From contig MEHQ01001435.1 in the NCBI GenBank assembly GCA_008828725.1, positions 8,851 to 72,850 on the forward strand: a DNA stretch of 64,000 nucleotides. The letters run 5' to 3'. This DNA is from Saccharina japonica (taxonomy: Eukaryota > Sar > Phaeophyceae > Laminariales > Laminariaceae). Within the stretch, counting starts at the first letter, position 1, and each line of letters begins with the position of its first letter. This document shows, piece after piece, positions 33,568 through 44,400 of this stretch. Below the pieces are notes generated by a model. It saw nothing but the letters and a program-made list of their open reading frames with translations, was not told the origin of the DNA and ran no database searches. Position numbers and translations under genes: made by a program.

Positions 33568-33854
33568 AAACATATCTATTCTTTCACGATTAGAGGTCCG
33601 TAGTAACTCGATGCTCTTTGTCCGTACAGACCAACTGATACACAGCTCTTTGCAAACAGACCTTTCGTTTCGCAACCAGCCCTTCAAACAGGCCAACTGA
33701 GCTCTTCGCAAACAGCAACTGACGTAACAGACAAACTGACGTATTGTACTGACTGACATATTATGCAAACAGCCCAACTGACATCTACCCGGGCCCATCT
33801 ACCCGCGGGAGGGGAGGGGTTCCCAGCGTATTCGGAGGGCTTTGCGGCCCGGGT

Positions 33855-34165
33855 CCAAATCCACACTAATTTCAAGATAAAAAACGCCAGACGTAAAAAA
33901 ATCGACCGAAAAAAAAAAAAAAAAAAACGCCAGTGCTGTACGTACAAGGGCTGTGCATCCATGCCGGCGTTTTGTTTACACTGCTGTACGTACAAGGGCT
34001 GCGCATCCATGCCGGCATTTTGTTTGTGTCCGCTGTACGTACGTACGAGTCGTACCGCTGGACTGCTGCAGCTCCTGCTGCTGTTGTTGTTATTGCTGCT
34101 GTAGATGGGTTATATAATGACTACTACTATTATTATTGCTGTACGTACTGGTGCTGCTGTATACT
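33855..34165 (+). repeat. ~300-bp repeat, copy 1, with doubled ACAAGGGCT unit
   Basis: It shares with 35,335-35,625 the order CACTAATTTC, an A-rich run, GTACAAGGGCT, GCATCSATGCC, CTGGACTGCTGC, ATGGGWTATAT and a TAC/CTG tract. Here the unit CTGTACGTACAAGGGCTGYG is present twice (33,935 and 33,980). Confidence 0.6.
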
Positions 34166-34199
34166 GATTTCACTCTGCTGTTGTTGTAGATTGTGGATG

Positions 34200-34375
34200 G
34201 GTGGATCGGTTGGTGCGTGTGTGTGTCGATCGGTTGGTGCGCACGTACGTACGTGGTTGGGTGGGTGGGTCGGTGGTTGGGTGGGTGGGTGTGAGTGATG
34301 TGAGTGGATGTTGGTAAGTACGTGAGAGTGGGTGGGTGGGTGTGGGTGGGTGGGTGTCGGTGGGTCGGTTGATAC
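34200..34375 (+). repeat. (GGGT)n-type imperfect repeat
   Basis: GGTTGGGTGGGTGGGTCGG and similar G-rich T-spaced runs occur throughout, with GTGCGTGTGTGTG between them. Several four-G-run stretches could form quadruplexes. Confidence 0.75.
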
Positions 34376-34496
34376 GTGGTTGACTGCGTGTGTGGATCGT
34401 GACCCAGTTCTTATTTTGTACTTTTGTTTCTGTCCGCTTTATACCGGCCCCGCCCTGGCGTGGTTCGGGGTACCACTAGTATATGTATAAAACAGC

Positions 34497-34760
34497 AGTG
34501 TGTGTTGTCTTCACAGGAAACCCGTTCTTTCTACTGTACCCTGTAATGCGTTTTACAACCTAACTGCAGCAGTACATGTAATGGTATGGCCAGTCATATC
34601 ACATGCACCCATTGTCCTGATCCCTAATCTTAGAGCGATACAAATTATTATGTGGTCACAGACTGTGAGACAGAGAAAAACCAAACAAATTAAACGTAAA
34701 TGAATGAGTAAAGCAAGTGAAATGTCAACTTACAGGGTACGAGAACACATCGACACGAGC
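34497..34760 (+). repeat. Dispersed repeat segment shared with 11,768-11,970
   Basis: It shares GTGTGTGTTGTCTTCACAG, GTGGTCACAGACTG and AGACAGAGAAAAACCAAA with the copy inside the TA-flanked element, but is about 60 bp longer because of extra sequence after GTACCCTG. Confidence 0.6.
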
Positions 34761-35334
34761 CGAACCAAAGAGTAAGGACGAAAAGACAATAAAACGAATT
34801 ATGAAATGCACGGAGTCAGAAGCACCCCTAGAAGAAAAGCATGCGTGCCCAAGAGAACAGATAACTGCTGCACGGGCGAAGCAACACGAAGGAGAGGAAG
34901 ACACCGGCATAGAAGTACGTACTATAATTTAAGGAGGTACTGTACGTAAATGTTCGACCAGCAGGTGGCAGCATGGTAAAACATAAAACGAGAGTTCGTA
35001 TATATCTACGTGAACAATGTTTATTGTTATTAGTTTCCTTCTTCGTCTACATAATAAACGCTTTGTCCGCACTCCTCGGCTTTAGGTGAAGATGCAGCAG
35101 TGCAGTTTGTTGCTTCTGTCTTTTTTGCTGCTGCAGCTGCTGCAGCTGCTGCTGCTGTGCATTATGTTGACGCTCTGCTGCTGGCGAGGTAACCCGTTTT
35201 TCTTGCGTCGCCGAGGACCACTCCGTAGGAAAGCCTTGTATACGTATATATTTTCAAAGAGTCCCGAAAAAGTGAAAAAAACTGAATCGCCAGAACTTCG
35301 GTCAGAATCGAAATCAAGCTATTGATTGGGGAGA

Positions 35335-35538
35335 TAGCCGTTTCTACACTAATTTCGAGATGAAAAATCAAACGTTTATACAAAATAAATAAATAAAACG
35401 AGAAAAAGGGCCACTGCTGCACGTAGTATATGTACGTGCTAAACAAGGGCTTCGCATCGATGCCTGTGTCCGCTCTTCGTACGTGCTGCTATTTTCTGGA
35501 CTGCTGCTGCTGCTTTTGCTGCTGTATATGGGATATAT

Positions 35539-35602
<64 letters not shown>

Positions 35603-35625
35603 GCTGTTCGTACTGCTGTGCTGCT
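35335..35625 (+). repeat. ~300-bp repeat, copy 2, ending in (TAC)n
   Basis: Partner of 33,855-34,165. It ends in about 20 TAC units (35,537-35,603). Confidence 0.65.
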
Positions 35626-35890
35626 TTGTAATGATTTGGAATGATGTAGGGCGTATATCGGGCGTAGGGTGTTGTACGGCGTATGGTGTTGTAGGCCGTA
35701 GTATGTCTTTCCACTTGGAAGAAGTGTAAAGGAACGTCTGCTGTGGGCGTGCCGGGAGCGCCCTGGGCCGTCTCGGCCCCGGATTTCGACGAAGGAGGAT
35801 GTGCTGGGGTGCGCAAGGCGCGAAACCGGCCCTCGGGTGGCGCGGCGGCCCGCGCTCGCCCGGGCACGACGGGCGCCCAACCTCCCTGCC

Positions 35891-36990
35891 GCTGCTGTAC
35901 TTTCGTTTGGGGGGGGGGGGGGGGGTGGCCGTTGATTGTACCACACAACATGTACTGTTGCATACACAACATGTACCACATTTAAACGCTGTGTATACCA
36001 TACAGCACTGTGTACCGTACTGCTGTACACAATAACACTCCGTACCATCGACCGCGCGCCCCCGCTCGGTCGTCCGCGCCGCCCGCCGCCGTCGGTCGAC
36101 CGCGCGCCCGCCGCCGCTGGGTCGACCGCGCGCCCAACGCCGCTCGGTCGACCGTGCGGCCTTGCGCGCCCTCGTCGATCGCCGCCCCAACCTCCTGCGG
36201 CTGCTGTACTTTCGTTTGGGGGGGGGGGGGGTGGCAGTTGATTGTACCACACAACATGTATGTTCGCATACACAACCATGTACCACATTTAAACCTGTGT
36301 ATACCATACAGCACTGTGTACCGTACTGCTGTCACAGATATCACTCCGTACCATTGACCGCGCGCCCCCCGCTCGGTCGTCCCCGGCCCGCCGCCGTCGG
36401 TTGACCGCGCGCCCGCCGCGCTGGGTCGACCGCGCGCCCAACGCCGCTCGGTCGACCGTGCGGCCTTGCGCTGCCCTCGTCGATCGCCTGCCCCAACCTT
36501 CCTGCGGCTGCTGTACTTTCGTTTGGGGGGAGGGGGGGGTGGCAGTTGATTGTACCACACAACATGTTATTGTTGCATACACAACCATGTACCACATTTA
36601 AACACTGTGTATACCATACAGCACTGTGTACCGTACTGCTGTACACAATATAACTCCGTACCATCGATCGCGCGCCCGCCGCTCTGTCGTCCGGGCGCCC
36701 GCCGCCGCTCGGTCGACCGCGCGCCCGTTGGGGGGGGGGGGGGGGGTGGCAGGTGATTGTACCACACAAGATGTTACTGTTGCATACACAACCATATACC
36801 CCATTTAAACGCTGTGTATACCATACAGCACCGTGTACCGTACTGCTGTACACAAGAACCACTCCGTACCATCGACCGCGCGCCCAACCCCCCTCGGTCG
36901 ACCGTGGCGGCCTTGCGCCGCCCTCGTCGATCGCCCGCCGCCGCCGCTCGCTCGGTCGCTCGCCCGCCGTCGCCCTTGTAATGACTATTT
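35891..36990 (+). repeat. ~307-bp tandem repeat with G-runs, four units
   Basis: Units begin GCTGCTGTACTTTCGTTTGG at 35,891, 36,200 and 36,507; the fourth starts near 36,730 after a roughly 100-bp shortening. Each unit has a 12-18 base G-run, GATTGTACCACACAA, CATTTAAAC, CTGTGTATACCATACAGCAC, GTACCGTACTGCTGT and then a GC-rich CGACCGCGCGCCC segment. The minus-strand open frames of up to 306 codons here are produced by the repeat and are not gene-like. Confidence 0.9.
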
Positions 36991-36999
36991 TTGTAATTC

Positions 37000-38426
37000 C
37001 AAATGACCACTCCAGTCAAAGACAGGAGAATTTCGGAACTTTTTAGCGTCGTGTACAGTCCACCTTTGCGGAAACGGATGTATGCTATCTCGCTTTTTTC
37101 ATCGCAAGTCGGGGTCCGTGTCTATAACGGTAGCAGTGGACGAGAAACGTATTATTGGGATACCTCACGATGTAGTACGTGGCATCATAGTTTTCGTTAG
37201 TTCTTACGTTGTCACGCGGCTGTTAATGTCTCATTTGATTGCAACAATTGGGAGTCGAAGTATAGACGAGCATTATACTCATCATGTAGATGATTGTCTT
37301 ATTCTTGCCGTTTTGTTTTTGGCTAGGTGAGGATCTTAAGCCATTCACTTCGACATGTTCGAGACACTGTCATGTAAATAATCCAGGAGGGTATTTGTTG
37401 GAAAGCTTCCATTTGACAGTTACATGTCGGGCTTCGTGCCGGTTCGAGCTACTAGCATATGATGCGTTATTTAGCGCTTGGCTTTGTGGGCTCGTGAGCT
37501 CATGGAGGCACTCTCGCCTGCTCTCTTGCCTGCGCTCTCCTCTGTGACTACTGCTGGGGGGCCGATACAACTCTGACATACCGTGAACCAATCTCGCTTT
37601 GGGCTAAGGAACACCTTTAGCCCTCCGTGGCAACTAGAGGTGACCCCTGTTTGCTGCTGCTGCTGTACGTCACTTTAACTGCTGCAGTAGGAAATAATCG
37701 CCGCCCTCCTGGTGACGTTAGGTTCTAACCCTCCGTTCACTACAGTTCAAAGTACACGATATACCTAGGTCCCCTGCTTTTCGGGTTATTTATTTTGTAA
37801 TCCTGTACCTTACCACCTTCTGTAGTTCAAGCTAGAATATGCTTGATTGGGCTTTGCAGCTCGTAAATTATCGTCTTGACATCTCATTTGACCATATAAT
37901 CTAGTGCTGTAATGACTGCTAATCAATCCGATACTCAACCTGACTTACGTAAAAAAACTCAATATATCCGTGCTTGTATGTTCTACTTTACTGCTGCATC
38001 GTCGACCACTCAAATGGAGAACAACCTGTTTGAAGCGCCCCCGCCCCGTTGCTGCCGACAGCAACCATACCTTTGTTGCGACACACTCCAGTCTCAACGC
38101 AGGTTTCAACCCGACTAGCGCAACTATCATTGGTCGCAGGGGCTATGGGGGGATATAAATTAAGTACAGCAAATATAGCATCCAGCGACCGCGAAATAGC
38201 ACGCGTTGGTCCCAATCCAAGAACCATAATTGGATCATACACAACGACAGCCTACTGTACGATGCCGTGCCAAATGATCCCGCCAATGGCAACCAGGTTC
38301 CTAAGCTGGTATGACCACCAATAAAACCAGCATTGTTGTTCGGACTACTTTTTCACCCCAGAGGTCTTAACGGAATTATCCAAAAGCAGGACAACTCGCT
38401 GAATGCTTTTGCTTGCATTTATAACA
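37000..38426. other. No firmly supported gene
   Basis: Short frames only. At 37,912-38,324 several plus-strand frames of 60-90 codons overlap minus-strand ones and I cannot choose between them; an exon there is possible. This is the downstream flank of the minus-strand host gene. Confidence 0.35.
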
Positions 38427-41400
38427 TCAAGGCGGTGGTACTGTCACCGAACAGCTCCGTACGTCAACAGGACCGGATTCGGTCGGTGTCTGACTGACTG
38501 GCTCCATCGCTAGACACCACTCGGGGCACAGCGAGTTGTCCCATACTTCGCCGTTCTTAGCATTTCCAGGCAGGGCCGAAACATTCACGCACACCGGTTT
38601 GGGTTTTGGCTGCACATGGAATGGAAGCAAGCCCGAGGGGCAGTCCGTGCACATCTGTCGCGTGCAGATATACGTGTTGCACAACAGAAGAGGGACGTGC
38701 AACGAGACCGAGTGAAGGGGAGGGGATATCGTGAAAGAGGTCATATATTCTACTCAAATTTACCACCTCAGGCCGAAACCCTGCGGAACACCTCAAGGCG
38801 TTCTCGGCTTCGAGCATAAGCCGTCCTTACGTAGCTGTACAGCAGTGCAAATACTACGACAAAGGATGAAGGGCTTCGCCAACCTGCCCACGCAGTCCCC
38901 GAAGTCCGTACGGGAAATTCCGTATGAGAAATCAGGAGGTAGAAGATAGAATAGGTCGTTCAACGTCTTGCCTAGTATTACTATTGCCGGAACCCCGTTC
39001 GCTGCATCAATTATGACCTGACCAAGATGACCTTGTTCACACACCTGACGCATGCTACCATAGAGGTGCACCGTGTTTTTTCTGAGCTCCTCACTTAAGG
39101 AGCGTCATACCTCACCGAAAAAATGATTTTAGAGGAAAATAAAAGTGCTGTCGGATACGAAATCTCATGACCGACGTATACTCTGGCACATTATTTGTCA
39201 CAAATATGAAACTCCGACGTATTTGGGTTAAGGAGCCCGATCGTTCAGAAAACGATTTTGCCAAAAAGTGCTACCTCTACCGTAGCACGCGTCATCTTTT
39301 GTTTTCATTGGGTACCCAACAATGGGATACGACGCTCATGGCGTTGGCAAGTGCAACCACAGAAAGCCGTGAATTGTACAGGTGGCACAATGGCACAAAA
39401 CATGCACGTGCTCTAACGTATGATGAGGCTATACTGACCGCAATATAGAAACAACGGTGCCGTTCGCCAAAAGCTCTCTCTCACCGTAAACGCTTCTCGA
39501 ACCGACGTGCCTTCCTCTATGGCATTGCCTTCAATACCTAAGTCAGCGTAAAACATCTGTTTGGTTCCCACAGCCTTGCCGATTAAGATCTGTCACCAAG
39601 GACCAGGCCAAAAATGGCGGAAAACGAGTGATAACAAAGTTAGATGACGGTAATGGGTTATGTCGTAATGCTCTACCACGTGGAGGGTGAAAACGCCACC
39701 CCAAAACGTGTGACGAAAACAGGCGATGACGGTCGAGGTCTTAGACACACGAAGACAAACAATTAAAAATATATATTAAACGTCGACCGCACGTTAAGTA
39801 AACAAGCCCTGACAATACGCAACACATTCCACGCTAATGTTAATACGCACATTACGAGCTACCGGTAAATGAACCACGTGCGTGATTGTTACTGTATTCA
39901 AGATTTTACTCGCAATTTGACGAGCACGCATGCATACATTTGATATCACTGGTTCCAGATGCCCGCTACAATTTGGGCAACGCTTAAATATTCGTCACTG
40001 CCGGCGGATGAGTTTTGCGTACTCACATTAGAAAGCATCTCCGTTATAGTAGAATGCACCATCTTGGCCCCACTGTAGGCTTCCACGCTAGAGTTTAAAG
40101 TGGTGTAGTGAAAATGCTGACTTCCGCCGTACCAGCGTTTCCCCGACCGCGTATTCTGGTTTTCGTATAGCTTAGACTGGTACATCTGCGTTGGAGAAGA
40201 CGGCACGCAATTGTCGCGACGAGATGATCACTGCAGCATATCAGTATCATATACGGGGAAAGGCTATCATCCAGTTGTAGTTGACTATCAAAACAGCAAC
40301 AAACAGATACCGACTCCCCGGCCTCAAGCGCATTTTTTGGTAAGAACAATCCCAAGTCAAAAGGGCCTGCAAACTCTATCCCGTATGCTTCAGAAGTCAA
40401 TATAGTTAATATCCTGAATCTAGACGGGCCTAAACCTAAACGGCATCCAGATGTGCTACACATAGTGACTCGCTACATCAGCCTGACCTGGTCCTTACGT
40501 TCCTGACGGGATAATATCAGCCATGCTACAGTCGAGGAGGTACTGTTGAGCCCAACGGCGTCTGAGTGAAATCGCTCCCAAACTCTATAATATATTCAAA
40601 CCTAAATGTTTTCGTTGTACAATATATTCGCCTAACCATTACCGGTAGTATGGATGGAACTTACACGTCTTGCCGATCTTGAGTTTTGTTTAAGGTATAG
40701 AACTCCAAGTAGGAGCCCGAGAAACAATTACGTGGCCCCCCCTACGGTAGGATTGCGTCGAGGCATACGAGTAGTCATTTACCGGGTTCACGTCAGAAGT
40801 GTCAGCATCGAAGACCATAGACGCCGTGCGCCCGATTCTATTGATGTATGCATGTAGCCACTCACGGGAAAGACGCTCATGAAGGTAGTGCGAGGATCTT
40901 GTTCCTGGTAGCGAGACATTTTCCCGTAGCCGCCGTCGCCACCTTGAGTTCTGCCGTGATAGCTCATGCCGACATCGTTCAAGGCCGCCCCAGTCGGATT
41001 CCGTTGACCCCAGTGAAGGCCCTGACACATTTAATAAGGAGCCATGAAACAGGTGCGTCATGCGCTGAGGGCTTTCGATCATTGCTGCTGCCACGAATAC
41101 GGGCGTGGTGAAATCAAACGAACTTCGTAACCCCACAATTGCCGGATGTTATACTACAAACCGAGCTGGTTGCAGCGTTAGTGGTAGACGTTGTCGGGTT
41201 CACCCCGTACTTACAAATCCTGACATGTGCTCCGCCATGACGAGAGTGCCTCGCCAGTTCGCAGGCAACGCCGCCATAATCACCTAGCGCGGAAGACAAC
41301 GTGATGCAAAGCAACCAGTTAAGTGCGACTTCCTTCGTTAAGCTTATACACACGTCGTCCTCGATCATATAATTAATATGTGTCCCGGAAACAAAGCTGG

Positions 41401-44400
41401 CTACCTCGCGATTAAATATTATGACGCACGGGGGTCTCTACGAAAGCTCAGTTATCGATCTGCAGTCGCCTTAAGCTCGGGAAATGCATGGATTCCACAC
41501 AGAGCAAACGAGACACACAGATTCGTGTATAGTGTGGGTTGTAGATACACATAAACATTTGTTAATCATATTACTTTACGCCTGCCGGTACAACCATTCC
41601 TTATATTAGCGAACAGTTCGACAAATAGTACTTGGCAAAGTGATATATTGGATGCCCTGGCCGTGGATGCTTTAGCGACAAAAACCGCACAGTTTATCCA
41701 ATTCTTGATACCTGGTATGTACATAAACCCAATTCCACAAGAAGGTAGGTATACTCAGGGATGCGTATTTCCCGGTAGCGGTAATTCCCGGAAATTAATA
41801 GAGCTCGAGGTAATATTTTTTTTCAGAGGAAATTCTTCGCGTCCCCTATCCCCGGGAAAATAACGCCTCCATATAGAATGGAAAACCCCGTTTTTGTTTT
41901 TTTTTGTCAAACGCTGCTAAGCTGTGCAGCAGCGCAGAGCGTTACCTAGGCGACCTAGGCGCCGACATGCCCCTCCTATATCACACAGATATCCTACAGA
42001 AGAATTGGATGTTATGGCGAGCGGAATCATCGAAGGAATGTACTATTAGTATATAATGTGTAATCATACATATGATATGAGATAACATGTTCGAATGGAA
42101 AGGGTGCGCTCGGCGCAGATGCAGCTGGGAAGCTGGGATTTCGTTGAGGCGTCCAGCGTCCATGTTTCCATGTTTCCAGTTTTACTGGATAATAAGGTCG
42201 CGATCGCTACACGCGTACGAAGCAGCGCACTGCTGTAACTGCTAGCTTCCTGCTTTGCGCCGATGATTTACCTCGCGACACAAGTACATTCGTACATGAG
42301 AGGTCGCTATCAGCACTACGGCAGTTGTCGTATTATTCCAGTATCAAATGGCTGCAGGACGAAATCAACGAGGACGCGAACAAGTGAAAAATCAACTGAA
42401 ACCGATGAACATTTACTCAAGTACTTGCAGTTTGCACAACTACTGTTGTTATGTACCTGGTGCAGGTATTATACGTAGAGTGTAGCGTTAAAATGATCGA
42501 AAATGACTGCCCGGAGGCCTGAACGAATCTTATACTTGTGCTTCATGTAGTGCATGGGCCACCCGGGGATGATAATTTTTGTCCCCTCCCAAAAATTACG
42601 CCTTTTTTCCTCGAATGAGAGGAAATAGGGGAAACTTTAGGAAAGGCTGAAAAAGGCTGTTTCCCGGAAATGTTTGGGTTCCGGGTGAGGAAATACGCAT
42701 CCCTGGGTATACTGCCTGGGGCAACGGATTACTGACGGTAGCAAGTATAAAACAAATTGTCGTCAGCTCCGTAGCCCCAGGAACAATATATGCATGTGCC
42801 TTGCGGTTCCTGACAAAGAAGTCTTGACACGTGGTATAATTTGATGTTTTGCCCATGATATGCAGAACGACTATACACTCCCGCTGTACTTAAATACATG
42901 TTGGAAAACACTTGATGCAGCTCAACGTCTCGTTTATTTCTTATCCGGCCGCAACATACGGAACACGAACGAAAAGGCAACTACACGAATCACAGAATAT
43001 CTCACCTCGATTGCCACGTTGGCGACACCTTCACTGTTAACCATGTTGGCTGGGGCCATGATAACTGAGGGCCAGTCTGTTCCTTCCGCAAAAACTTCCC
43101 AGTCAAGGAAGTGCTTGAAGGAACGGACAAATGAGGCGGTGCTGCCACTCTGAAGTTTTTCGTTGTTGCAAACGGTTGCGTCCTCAACCCCAAATATAGT
43201 GTACAGGCGAAAGTCCTGGTATCAAGTAGTTTTACGTAATGACGACACCGGAGGGAACACAAACACATATGATTTATAGCCTTGTATTAGGCGTTAATGT
43301 TTTGAATGTACGGGAGCGGTTTGATACTACAGTAGTCATTACAGACAACCCGATGTTACCATAAGAAATGTCGAATCTTGCCAACTCGCGAGACTCACAA
43401 GTCTGGCGCACGCCAGCACAACTACTAGTAGGTCACTATGGCTATTTGCCACGGTATTGGGTCGACCGCTCGCCGTGCCCACTGGTGTAAAAGGCAAAAT
43501 CATTGTCCGCAAGTTGCTTTGAGGGGACAACGTTTTTGAGTCCGCGGACAAGTTGTGGTGTAGTTCATGCACCAGCGCTTTGGGTAGTGATGCATGTGTC
43601 TCAAATATGGTCGGATCACATACGCCTACGCATTAGGTTAATACAGGACAGCTCACAACCTTGCTTCGAGTATACAGACCCCTCCGTCGACAGCAGTTGC
43701 ACTGTTACCGTTCAAATAGTTTCCGCCACCTTTCGCACAGCTACTCGACGGTTTACTGGACATAAACATAAGTATCCTGTCATAGGTTTACTTCACGAGC
43801 TGACTGGTGTCAACCACAATTTCATTTCGAAAATCTGGCCAAGGTCGTTCGTCGAGGACCGAGCTAAGACCGGGCAGATATCGTCCCATCGAGTAGGATC
43901 GTACAATCACTTCGTCCTTGGGTAACCTTTAAAGGAGGCCATTGACGTCATAGGACACACCACAACGGGGGGGATTGAGGGTTGTCAAGCGTTAGTGAAC
44001 AACCAAATTGAGCTGGTTATTGGAAAAACCGAAACGAAACAAAATTATACTAACAAAATTATACTGCGACCATGTAGAATTTTCACTGGCCATGCAGTCA
44101 GTACGAGTACTTCGTTTCAGTAATTCGCAGAATAGTTGTGCCAATCCACTCGCCTGGTAGGTTAGGCGAAGATTGCCGATGTTGATATCGGCGTAGCCCC
44201 AGCACTTACCAATAGCACTGCTTTGCAAATTATCCTTTTGCCCTGTTGCCAGTGCCATATCGACAAGATTCAAGAAGACCCCTCGCTGCACTGATCCCCC
44301 AAGAATAAGTATCCATGTGGGTTCCACCCGCTCGGCCAAAAGCATGAGGTCTTCATAGGAGAACGTGTCATACACGCACGACTTGGGTTGGAACACCCAC

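Noticed and set aside
35368-36307. Minus-strand open frames of 270-306 codons
   Set aside because: They run through the G-run tandem array and TAC microsatellite; the Pro- and Ser-runs come from repeats and the frames recur in each unit.
42860-43153. 97-codon plus-strand ORF
   Set aside because: It is antisense to a well-phased exon (43,006-43,149) of the minus-strand host gene.
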